From Xanthobacteraceae bacterium (lineage in GTDB: Bacteria > Pseudomonadota > Alphaproteobacteria > Rhizobiales > Xanthobacteraceae): DNA of 6,164 nucleotides. The notes beneath the pieces were generated by a model, which did not search any database, was not told the origin of the DNA, and was given only the letters and a program-made list of their open reading frames with translations. A program made the translations under genes and the position numbers. Of the stretch, positions 1-6,037 are shown piece by piece; the stretch's first letter is position 1, and every line of letters begins with the position of its first letter. The stretch lies in contig JAICQA010000169.1 in assembly GCA_025929595.1 (NCBI GenBank), forward strand, positions 1 through 6,164. Direction: 5' to 3'.

Positions 1-1
1 C

Positions 2-46
2 GGCATCCCGCCCGAGGCATCGTCAGGCTTCCCCTCAACTCAATGA
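2..46 (+). CDS. possible 3' end of a gene entering from the left
   Basis: Reading frame 2 is open from the left edge to a TGA at 44-46 and would give a short tail ending in ...GFPSTQ. The only supporting evidence is position: the stop lies just ahead of a good + strand terminator (54-80), as expected for the last gene of a rightward unit. Third positions are only moderately G/C (9 of 14) and nothing is recognisable in 14 residues. The tail also overlaps a perfect hairpin at 30-51, so this could equally be the 3' part of an untranslated RNA or of an mRNA leader. It is a weak call. Confidence 0.2.
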   Translation, partial: GIPPEASSGFPSTQ

Positions 47-51
47 GGGGA
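30..51. repeat. 8-bp perfect hairpin
   Basis: TCCCCTCA (30-37) and TGAGGGGA (44-51) are perfect reverse complements around the six-base loop ACTCAA. No T-run follows on either strand, so it is not an intrinsic terminator alone. It lies two bases before the terminator stem at 54-71. The pair may form a tandem 3'-end structure on a rightward transcript. Confidence 0.6.
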
Positions 52-179
52 TGGAGCGCCGAGCGGCGCTCTTTCTTTCTCCACGCCGGCGCAAACAAGC
101 CTGCGCAGTTTGCGCAAACTTATTCGCCCTTGGCGCGACGCGCTTCGGCGGAAGCGCGTTCGCCACCCGGCGCTCCATC
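50..179. repeat. 12-bp long-range inverted repeat enclosing nested palindromes
   Basis: GATGGAGCGCCG (50-61) and CGGCGCTCCATC (168-179) are perfect reverse complements 106 bases apart. Between them lie a perfect 14-bp palindrome, AGTTTGCGCAAACT (107-120); an 8-bp inverted repeat, GCGCAAAC/GTTTGCGC (89-96 with 108-115); and a 9-bp hairpin, ACGCGCTTC/GAAGCGCGT with loop GGCG (138-146 with 151-159). The closing arm shares bases 54-60 with the terminator stem, so the two folds exclude each other. This may be a structured RNA, a degenerate mobile or repeat element, or chance in GC-rich DNA. Twelve perfect pairs over a span this short are unlikely to be chance. Confidence 0.5.
54..80 (+). terminator. 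Rho-independent terminator, rightward
   Basis: GAGCGCC (54-60) pairs with GGCGCTC (65-71) across the tetraloop GAGC. A G-T wobble (53/72) can extend the stem. It is followed by TTTCTTTCT (72-80), a U-rich tail on the plus strand. This is the canonical layout of an intrinsic terminator and implies a transcript arriving from the left of the window. On the opposite strand there is no U-tract, so it should act in one direction only. Its 5' arm can alternatively pair with a second copy of its 3' arm near 169-175. Confidence 0.65.
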
Positions 180-522
180 GCGGCGTTCTCGCGGGAAGCC
201 TCGCGGCTTCGCCGACAGCCCCTGGGCCGCGCTTCCCTCGACTCGGGCAGGCGCTCTTCACGCCCTGATCCGGCGGCAACGCCGCCAAGTCCAGCGAGCT
301 CCTCGCAGACCCCTCGTAATGGGGGCCGGGCGGAGTCCCTGGGGCTCCCCGGGGACGCGAACCACGTTAGTCCGCGTGCGCAGGGGCGCCGCATCCCGCT
401 CCGTCAGCCGAACGTCTCCGGAAGACGCCCTCGATGAACGGGACGCGCCGAATGTAAGGGCGCCAGAGTCGATGTGGAAAAAGAAGCCGAAAATTTTTTT
501 TCGCAAATAGCTGCAACGACTT
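81..522. other. hairpin-rich non-coding stretch, no gene recognised
   Basis: Several frames stay open here on both strands. Their conceptual products are all rich in Arg, Ala, Ser and Pro, have no recognisable domain, and overlap one another, which is typical of GC-rich non-coding DNA. Short stems are frequent: 195-200/205-210 (loop TCGC), 272-277/281-286 (loop AAC), 294-298/302-306, 335-343/348-356 (loop GCTC, one G-T pair), 413-417/423-427 and 445-449/459-463. The heptamer GGCGCTC recurs at 65, 169 and 250. An isolated A4T8 tract lies at 490-501. No tRNA, rRNA, 4.5S RNA, RNase P RNA or tmRNA signature was recognised. The texture suggests a structured RNA or a dispersed repeat. Confidence 0.5.
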
Positions 523-571
523 CCGTCATTCCGGGGCGCGCGAGCCGCTTCGCGGCGTCCCGGAATAACGG
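523..571. repeat. REP-like extragenic palindrome
   Basis: The arms CCGTcATTCCGGG (523-535) and CCCGGAATaACGG (559-571) pair at 12 of 13 positions. Inside them a smaller stem, GCCGC/GCGGC (544-548 with 552-556), is closed by a TTC loop. The motif GTCATTCCGGGGCGCG resembles, from memory, a repeat scattered between genes in Bradyrhizobium and its relatives. It sits 48 bp past the stop of the leftward acyl-CoA synthetase gene, a usual place for REP elements. It could protect or end that transcript, although no U-tract follows it on the minus strand. Confidence 0.65.
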
Positions 572-587
572 GATGAGTGCAATCCCC

Positions 588-607
588 GACACAGTTGAGT
601 TTGTGTC
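588..607 (-). terminator. 3' hairpin after the acyl-CoA synthetase gene
   Basis: GACACA (588-593) pairs with TGTGTC (602-607), and a G-T pair can extend it to seven pairs with a six-base loop. On the minus strand it begins 11 bases after the TGA of the synthetase gene. The bases that follow on the minus strand (GGGGATTGC...) are not U-rich, so it is an incomplete intrinsic terminator. It may act as an RNA 3'-stabilising stem or together with the palindrome beyond it. Confidence 0.4.
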
Positions 608-618
608 AGGGAGGATGC

Positions 619-2241
619 TCACACGTCCTTCGCCATCTCGCGCAGCTTGAATTTTTGAATCTTCCCCGTGCTCGTCTTCGGCAATTCGACGAAAACGAAA
701 TGCCTCGGCACCTTGAAGCCAGCGAGATTCCTGCGGCAGTGCTGCGAAAGCTCGTCCGGCGTCACGGCCTTGCCGGGCTTCAGCTCAATGAACGCGCAGG
801 GCGTCTCGCCCCATTTCTCGTCGGCCTTGGCGACCACCGCCGCCGCCTGCACCGCCGGGTGCTTGTAGAGCGCGTCCTCGACTTCGATCGAGGAAATGTT
901 TTCGCCGCCCGAGATAATGATGTCCTTGGAGCGATCCTTGAGCTGCACATAGCCGTCGGGGTGAACGACGCCGAGATCGCCCGAATGAAACCAGCCGCCG
1001 GCGAAGGCTTGCTGCGTGGCGGACGGATTCTTGAGATAGCCCTTCATCACCACGTTGCCGCGGAACATCACCTCGCCAAGCGTCGTGCCGTCGCGCGGCA
1101 CCGGCTGCATCGTCTCGGGATTAAGCACGTCGAGCGCTTCGAGCGGCACGTAGCGCACGCCCTGGCGCGCCTTCTTCGCCGCCTGGTCGCCGAGCGGCAA
1201 CGCATCCCATTCGCCGTGCCAGTCATTCACGACCGCCGGTCCGTAAGTCTCGGTAAGCCCGTAAAGATGCGTGACATTGAAGCCCGCGTTCTTCATCGCC
1301 GCGAGCACGGCTTCCGGCGGCGGCGCGGCGGCGGTGAAAAACTCTACCGCATGCGGCAGCGGCTTCTTCTCGTTGTCGGGCGCGTTCAGGAGCGTGGCCA
1401 TCACGATCGGCGCGCCGCACAGATGCGTCACCTTATACGCGGCAATGAGGTCGTACATCGGCTTCGCGCGCACCTGCCGCAGGCAGACCTGCGTACCCAC
1501 GACCGCCGCGATCGACCACGGGAAGCACCAGCCGTTGCAATGGAACATCGGCAGCGTCCAGAGATAGACGGGGTGCTTCTTCATCCCGCAGGTGACGACA
1601 TTGCCGAGCGCGAGCAAGGCTGCGCCGCGATGATGGTAGACGACGCCCTTCGGGTCGCCCGTCGTGCCCGAAGTATAGTTGAGCGAGATCGCGTCCCATT
1701 CGTCGCCGGGCGCGGCGCGCGCGAAGTCTTCGCTTCCCTCGGCGAGGAACTCCTCGTATTCCATCGCGCCGATGCGCTCGCCCTCGCCGCCATACTCCGG
1801 ATCGTCATAATCGATCACGAGCGGCTTCACCTTGGCGAGCGCGAGCGCCTCTTTCATCGTGCGCGAAAACTCGCGGTCGACGATCACGATCTTCGCCTCG
1901 CCGTGATCGAGGCAGAAGCCGATGATCGCCGCATCAAGCCGGGTGTTGAGCGTGTTGAGCACGCCGCCCGTCATCGGCACGCCGTAGTGGGCCTCCAGCA
2001 TCGCCGGGGTGTTGGCGAGCATGACGGCGACCGTATCGCCGCGCCTGATCCCGCGCTTGGCAAGCGCCGAGGCGAGCCGCTTCGCGCGGCGATGGAAGTC
2101 GCAATAGCCGGTCGAACGGCCGCCATGCACGATGGCGGTATGATTAGGAAAAACGTCGGCCGCCCGTTCAAGGAAGCCGAGTGGCGTCAGCGGCTGATAG
2201 TTGGCCGGATTCTTGTCGAGATCGCGATCGTAAACACTCAC
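619..2241 (-). CDS. AMP-forming acyl-CoA synthetase (short/medium-chain type)
   Basis: This 540-residue cytosolic ligase of the ANL superfamily activates a carboxylic acid with ATP to an acyl-adenylate and then to acyl-CoA. The P-loop YTSGTTGDPKGV is at 189-200, the aromatic/adenine motif YGLTETYGP at 327-335, the ribose-binding Asp in GDL at 422, the hinge region KDRSKD at 436-440, and the catalytic lysine K527 in TSTGK. All key residues are present and the length is normal. The segment FHCNGWCFPWS (233-243) resembles, from memory, the group containing plant peroxisomal acetate/butyrate-CoA ligases and the 3-methylmercaptopropionyl-CoA ligase DmdB. A short or medium substrate is therefore likelier than a long-chain one, but the exact acid cannot be read. 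The start is GTG, with AGGGGGA about five bases upstream. An in-frame stop 30 bases upstream of the GTG rules out a longer protein. It probably shares a transcript with the upstream permease gene. Confidence 0.9.
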   Translation of the reverse strand: MSVYDRDLDKNPANYQPLTPLGFLERAADVFPNHTAIVHGGRSTGYCDFHRRAKRLASALAKRGIRRGDTVAVMLANTPAMLEAHYGVPMTGGVLNTLNTRLDAAIIGFCLDHGEAKIVIVDREFSRTMKEALALAKVKPLVIDYDDPEYGGEGERIGAMEYEEFLAEGSEDFARAAPGDEWDAISLNYTSGTTGDPKGVVYHHRGAALLALGNVVTCGMKKHPVYLWTLPMFHCNGWCFPWSIAAVVGTQVCLRQVRAKPMYDLIAAYKVTHLCGAPIVMATLLNAPDNEKKPLPHAVEFFTAAAPPPEAVLAAMKNAGFNVTHLYGLTETYGPAVVNDWHGEWDALPLGDQAAKKARQGVRYVPLEALDVLNPETMQPVPRDGTTLGEVMFRGNVVMKGYLKNPSATQQAFAGGWFHSGDLGVVHPDGYVQLKDRSKDIIISGGENISSIEVEDALYKHPAVQAAAVVAKADEKWGETPCAFIELKPGKAVTPDELSQHCRRNLAGFKVPRHFVFVELPKTSTGKIQKFKLREMAKDV

Positions 2242-2309
2242 CGCCGTCCCCCTGCGCCTTGCAGGAGAACGCTAGCGTCCGCCCTTCAGGCCGACAAGCG
2301 GGTGCGTGT
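2242..2309 (-). promoter_or_regulatory. intergenic leader with hairpin beside the ribosome site
   Basis: The 68 bp between the permease stop and the synthetase start hold a 10-bp palindrome, ACGCTAGCGT (2269-2278), and a hairpin, CCTGC/GCAGG (2251-2255 with 2261-2265). On the minus strand the hairpin's 3' arm overlaps the start of the purine-rich Shine-Dalgarno stretch ahead of the GTG, so folding could limit translation initiation. The palindrome could be an operator. No convincing promoter was seen, so co-transcription with the permease gene is the default reading. Confidence 0.35.
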
Positions 2310-3068
2310 TCAGGCGCCCGGCCACATACCGGCGACGCCGTTGTAAATCAGCGCCAGCGCGATGACGAACACGATGGCGTAGATGACCCGGTAGAAGACG
2401 TCATTCGGCATGACCTGGACAAGCCAGATGCCGAGGAAGTTCGTCGCGATGGCGAACGGCGCCAGCACGGCTGACGTGATGAGATTTTCCTCGTTGAACT
2501 GGCCGAGCGCAAAGAACGGCCCGAGCTTCATCACATTGACGATCGCGAAAAACACCGCCGAGGTCGCCGCAAAGGTGATGCGGTCGAGCCGCTGCGGCAG
2601 CACATGCATGTAGAAGGGCGGCGCGCCGGCATGCGAGATGGTGCTCGTGAAGCCGCAGCCGGCGCCCCAGAAAGTGCCCGAGAACCAGCCCGGCCTGTAT
2701 GCCGGTTTGTCCTGCGGTCCGAACCAGGCGTTCAACACGAAGATGAGCGAGATCAGGCCGAGCGCCAGACGTAGCTGCGCGTCGGACACATAGGCGGCGA
2801 ACGCCCAGCCCGCGGCCACGCCGATCACCGAGCCCGGCAACAGCACCTTAAGGTTCCAGGCGTCCCAGTCGCGCCGATAGACCCAGACGGAAACGACGTC
2901 CTGCAGAAGCAGGAGCGGCAGGACGATCGCGACCGCCTGCACCGGCGGAACGACGAGCGCGAGCAGCGGCGTGGCCGCGAGCCCGACGCCGGAAAAGCCG
3001 CCCTTGCCGAGCCCGAGGCAAAGAACGGCGAAGGCCGCGGCGACGTAGAAGATGGGATCGGTGATCAC
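2310..3068 (-). CDS. TSUP-family (TauE/SafE-like) membrane permease
   Basis: This 252-residue, very hydrophobic inner-membrane protein has about eight predicted membrane segments. The first repeat carries the family-typical glycine-rich stretch GLGKGGFSGVG (19-29), followed by PLLALVVPP. The second half repeats the pattern with GTFWGAGCGF (131-140) and SHAGAPP (145-151). This two-half design is characteristic of TSUP/TauE-SafE transporters. Characterised members of that family move sulfite, sulfonates, sulfoacetate or other small organic anions. Length is normal for the family. The start is a GTG, and no other ATG, GTG or TTG lies between it and the upstream in-frame TAA; the preceding bases have no clear Shine-Dalgarno. 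It is the first gene of the leftward unit and is divergent from prpE, so a role in moving the acid used by the neighbouring ligases is plausible but unproven. Confidence 0.87.
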   Translation of the reverse strand: MITDPIFYVAAAFAVLCLGLGKGGFSGVGLAATPLLALVVPPVQAVAIVLPLLLLQDVVSVWVYRRDWDAWNLKVLLPGSVIGVAAGWAFAAYVSDAQLRLALGLISLIFVLNAWFGPQDKPAYRPGWFSGTFWGAGCGFTSTISHAGAPPFYMHVLPQRLDRITFAATSAVFFAIVNVMKLGPFFALGQFNEENLITSAVLAPFAIATNFLGIWLVQVMPNDVFYRVIYAIVFVIALALIYNGVAGMWPGA

Positions 3069-3241
3069 GGATTCAAATTCGGGAGAGAATGACGAACAGG
3101 CTTAGCCGAACGGGCCGGGTTCTTCCATGCGGCCTCGCGCGCACCAGCCATGACCCGAACAGCCGAAGTTGTCGCCCTTGCTTTTGCGCTGCATTGGCGG
3201 CGATTATCGGCCGCAACAAGAAACGCCGCCGGGAGAACGTC
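3069..3241. promoter_or_regulatory. divergent promoter region between permease and prpE
   Basis: These 173 bp separate two divergent starts and must hold promoters for both units. A candidate rightward sigma-70-type pair is TTGCTT (3178-3183) and GATTAT (3202-3207), with an 18-base spacer. The same spot reads GATAAT on the minus strand and lies in the imperfect palindrome CGATTATCG (3201-3209), so one site could serve as a -10 in both directions. The candidates match the consensus only partly. The prpE ribosome site GGGAGA (3231-3236) is clear. No TTTGCAAA pair of the kind described for the alphaproteobacterial propionate regulator PccR was seen. Confidence 0.4.
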
Positions 3242-5161
3242 ATGGATGTGCGGACAAAAAGCCGCTACCCCGAAATTTACGCGCGATGGCGGCGCGACCC
3301 GGAAGGCTTCTGGGCCGAGGCGGCCGCAGCGCTCGACTGGTACGAAAAGCCGCGCACGATTTTCGATCCGAAGGCGGGCGTCTATGGCCGCTGGTTCACC
3401 GACGGCGTCTGCAACACCTGCTTCAACGCAGTCGACCGGCACGTCGCCGCGGGCCGCGGCGAGCAGGCCGCGATCATCTATGACAGTCCCGTCACCGATA
3501 CGAAGCGCAGCATCTCCTACGCCGAACTCCTCGATGAAGTGGCGGCCTTCGCCGCGATCCTGAAGGACTTCGGCGTCGAAAAGGGCGACCGCGTCATCCT
3601 TTACATGCCGATGGTGCCCGAAGCGCTGGTCGCCATGTACGCTTGTGCGCGCATCGGCGCGATCCATTCGGTCGTCTTCGGCGGCTTCGCGCCGAAAGAG
3701 CTCGCCACCCGCATCGACGACGCCAAGCCCAGGCTGATCGTTACTGCCTCCTGCGGCATCGAAGGAGCGCGCGTCATCGCCTACAAGCCGCTGCTCGATG
3801 AGGCGATCCGCCTGGCCGCCCACAAGCCGGATGCAGTCCTCCTGATGCAGCGGCCGCAACTCGAAGCGTCAATGATTTCCGGTCGCGACCACGACTTCAA
3901 CGCGATCCGCGTCGCGGCGTTGCGCGACGGCAAGCGCGCCGACTGCGTGCCACTGCTCGCCACCGACCCGCTCTACATTCTTTACACCTCGGGCACGACC
4001 GGCATCCCCAAGGGCGTCGTGCGCGACAATGGCGGCCACATGGTCGCGTTGCGCTGGTCGATGGACAACCTCTATGGCATCGAGCCGGGCGAAACGTATT
4101 GGGCCGCCTCCGATATCGGTTGGGTCGTCGGACACTCCTACATTGTGTACGCCCCGCTCTTCCATGGCTGCACGACGATCCTTTACGAAGGTAAGCCGGT
4201 CGGCACGCCCGACGCCGGCGCCTTCTGGCGCGTGATCGCGGAGCACGGCGCGGCCGCGCTCTTCACGGCGCCGACGGCCTTTCGCGCGATCAAGAAGGAC
4301 GATCCGGAGGGCAAGCACCTCGCCGGCAAGGACCTCTCCAAGTTCCGCACGCTTTTTCTTGCGGGCGAGCGCGCCGATCCCGATACGATCCAATGGGCGG
4401 AGAAGATTCTCAACCGGCCCGTCATTGATCACTGGTGGCAGACCGAAACCGGCTGGTGCATCGCCGGCAACCCGGTGGGCCTCGGCCAGTTGCCGGTCAA
4501 ATACGGCTCGTCCTCTGTGCCGATGCCGGGCTACGACGTGCAAGTGCTCGGCGAAGACAAGCAGCCGCTCGACCCCGGGAAGATGGGCGCGATCGTCGTG
4601 AAGCTGCCGCTCCCGCCTTCCTGCCTGCCGACGCTCTGGCAACGCGACGACCGCATGCGCGACAGCTATCTCGACGAATTCCCCGGCTACTACAAGACGG
4701 CCGACGCGGGCTTCGTCGATGAAGACGGCTATCTCTTCATCATGAGCCGCACCGACGACATCATCAATGTCGCGGGCCATCGCCTGTCGACCGGTGGCAT
4801 GGAGGAAGTGCTTTCATCGCACAAGGACGTCGCCGAATGCGCGGTCGTCGGCATCAGGGACGACATGAAGGGCGAGGTGCCCTGCGGCTTCGTCGTTCTG
4901 AAGGCCGGCGTCAACCGCCATCCGTCGGAGATCGAGAAGGAAATCGTGGCGCTGGTGCGCGAAAAAATCGGCCCCGTCGCGGCGTTCAAGATCGCGCTCA
5001 TCGTCCAGCGCCTGCCGAAAACGCGCTCGGGCAAGATCCTGCGCGGCACGATGAAGAAGATTGCCGACCGCGAGGCATGGTCGATGCCGGCCACCATCGA
5101 CGATCCCACGGTCCTCGACGAGATTACTGCGGCGCTGAAGGAGCGCGGCCTGGCCGGTTGA
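3242..5161 (+). CDS. prpE: propionyl-CoA synthetase
   Basis: PrpE activates propionate to propionyl-CoA (ATP to AMP and PPi), feeding the methylcitrate or methylmalonyl-CoA route in the cytosol. The 639-residue product has the N-terminal acetyl-CoA-synthetase cap (about 7-60), the P-loop YTSGTTGIPKGV at 248-259 followed by the PrpE-like RDNGGH, HWWQTETGW at 397-405, the ribose-binding Asp D488, hinge-region SRTDD at 502-506, and catalytic K598 in KTRSGKILRG. The equivalent lysine in Salmonella PrpE is controlled by acetylation, so K598 is a likely regulatory site. The ATG at 3242 is preferred over an in-frame ATG at 3089: GGGAGA sits six bases ahead, homologous sequence begins there, and the 51 extra residues are Arg/Cys-rich and unlike the family. 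Mammalian ACSS3 is a relative. Acetate may be a secondary substrate. Confidence 0.92.
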   Translation: MDVRTKSRYPEIYARWRRDPEGFWAEAAAALDWYEKPRTIFDPKAGVYGRWFTDGVCNTCFNAVDRHVAAGRGEQAAIIYDSPVTDTKRSISYAELLDEVAAFAAILKDFGVEKGDRVILYMPMVPEALVAMYACARIGAIHSVVFGGFAPKELATRIDDAKPRLIVTASCGIEGARVIAYKPLLDEAIRLAAHKPDAVLLMQRPQLEASMISGRDHDFNAIRVAALRDGKRADCVPLLATDPLYILYTSGTTGIPKGVVRDNGGHMVALRWSMDNLYGIEPGETYWAASDIGWVVGHSYIVYAPLFHGCTTILYEGKPVGTPDAGAFWRVIAEHGAAALFTAPTAFRAIKKDDPEGKHLAGKDLSKFRTLFLAGERADPDTIQWAEKILNRPVIDHWWQTETGWCIAGNPVGLGQLPVKYGSSSVPMPGYDVQVLGEDKQPLDPGKMGAIVVKLPLPPSCLPTLWQRDDRMRDSYLDEFPGYYKTADAGFVDEDGYLFIMSRTDDIINVAGHRLSTGGMEEVLSSHKDVAECAVVGIRDDMKGEVPCGFVVLKAGVNRHPSEIEKEIVALVREKIGPVAAFKIALIVQRLPKTRSGKILRGTMKKIADREAWSMPATIDDPTVLDEITAALKERGLAG

Positions 5162-5254
5162 GCGAACACAAACGCGGGTTGGCAACCTGCGTTCGCTACC
5201 CGAGGCGGCAGCTTTTGAAATAGCGTCTCATCACCGATTCGCGGAGGGACGATC
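5162..5254 (+). promoter_or_regulatory. prpE-SDR spacer with strong stem-loop and SDR ribosome site
   Basis: AACGCGGGTT (5171-5180) pairs with AACCTGCGTT (5184-5193) across the loop GGC, with one G-T pair. GCGAA/TTCGC (5162-5166 with 5191-5195) offers an overlapping alternative for the outer part. It begins just after the prpE TGA, but no T-run follows, so it looks more like an attenuating or 3'-protecting stem than a full terminator. GGAGGG (5243-5248) lies six bases before the SDR ATG and is the strongest Shine-Dalgarno in the window. The two genes may be one operon with a processed or partly terminated junction. Confidence 0.5.
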
Positions 5255-6037
5255 ATGAGGCTGAAGGATAAAGTCGCCATCGTCACTGGCGCCGCACGTG
5301 GCATCGGCCTCGGCATCGCAAAGCGTTTCGTGAAGGAAGGCGCCACGGTCGTTCTCGCCGACATTGACGAGCGCGCGGGCAACCTTGAAGCAAAGCATCT
5401 CGGCGCCAATGCCCGCTTTGTCGCCTGCGATGTCGGGGACTCCGCTCAGGTCGGCCGCCTGGTCGAGGAAGCGTGCAAGGCCTCCTCCGGCGACATCGAC
5501 ATCCTCATCAACAACGCGGGAATCGTCCACGGCGCCGAATTCCTCGATCTCAAGGAAGAGGATTTCGACCGCGTGCTGCGCGTGAATCTGAAGGGCGCAT
5601 TTCTCGTGGCCCAATCGGTCGCACGCCGCATGGTCCGGCAGGTCGAGGCCGGCAGGAAGCCCGGCACGATCATCAATATGTCGTCGATCAATTCCGTGGT
5701 CGCGATCGGCAATCAAATCCCCTATTGCGTCAGCAAGGGCGGCATCGCGCAGCTCACGCGCTCAACTTCGCTCGCACTTGCACACTACGGCATCCGCGTG
5801 AATGCGATCGGCCCCGGCTCGATCATGACCGAGATGCTGGCGACGGTGGCGAAGGACCTCGACGCGCGGCGGCGCATGATGTCGCGCACGCCGATGGGCC
5901 GCTTCGCCGAGCCGGAGGAAGTCGCGTCGGTCGCCGTCTTCCTCGCGTCGGACGACGCAAGCTACATCACCGGCGAAACGATCTTCGTCGACGGCGGACG
6001 GCTGGCACTGAACTACACCGTGCCGGTGAATGAGTAA
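5255..6037 (+). CDS. short-chain dehydrogenase/reductase (classical SDR)
   Basis: This 260-residue Rossmann-fold oxidoreductase is of classical SDR length. The cofactor motif TGAARGIG is at 11-18. An Asp after the second strand (D36 in VLADID) points to NAD(H) rather than NADP(H). NNAG is at 86-89, with structural N111, then the catalytic set S144 (NMSS), Y157 and K161 (YCVSK), and the IGPGSIMTEM loop at 185-194. All catalytic residues are intact. The typical C-terminal ITGETIFVDGGR segment is followed by a short tail, NYTVPVNE. The substrate is a hydroxyl or carbonyl compound that cannot be named: this family includes 3-oxoacyl reductases, sugar and polyol dehydrogenases and hydroxyacyl dehydrogenases. 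The start has an excellent ribosome site. The gene lies 93 bp downstream of prpE on the same strand, which makes a role in acyl-CoA or hydroxy-acid metabolism plausible. Confidence 0.92.
   Translation: MRLKDKVAIVTGAARGIGLGIAKRFVKEGATVVLADIDERAGNLEAKHLGANARFVACDVGDSAQVGRLVEEACKASSGDIDILINNAGIVHGAEFLDLKEEDFDRVLRVNLKGAFLVAQSVARRMVRQVEAGRKPGTIINMSSINSVVAIGNQIPYCVSKGGIAQLTRSTSLALAHYGIRVNAIGPGSIMTEMLATVAKDLDARRRMMSRTPMGRFAEPEEVASVAVFLASDDASYITGETIFVDGGRLALNYTVPVNE

Noticed and set aside
490..503. A4T8 tract as a terminator for a rightward transcript
   Set aside because: No GC-rich stem directly precedes the T-run. The nearest stem (445-463) is about 30 bases away and weak.
35..510. Overlapping frames of 82-155 codons on both strands in the left region
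   Set aside because: Several frames are open at once, all products are Arg/Ser/Pro/Ala-rich, and the DNA is dense in hairpins. None has a recognisable domain or a convincing ribosome site.
577..2346. 589-residue open frame on the plus strand opposite the acyl-CoA synthetase
   Set aside because: It is His/Arg-rich without a domain and lies exactly antisense to a gene with all catalytic motifs. Long antisense frames are expected when third positions are strongly G/C.
3170..3200. PccR-type propionate-regulator site (TTTGCAAA repeats)
   Set aside because: Only a loose TTTGCGCTGCATT is present near 3183-3195, and the palindromic TTTGCAAA pair is absent.
3089..3241. 51-codon N-terminal extension of prpE from an upstream ATG
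   Set aside because: The extension is Arg/Cys-rich and unlike the family, whereas the ATG at 3242 has a good ribosome site and gives a normal 639-residue PrpE. The extension would also fill the divergent promoter region.
3065..4780. Long minus-strand frames (3065-3859 and 3869-4780) opposite prpE
   Set aside because: They are antisense shadows of a fully recognisable prpE, with Arg/Asp/Val-rich low-information products and no own start context.
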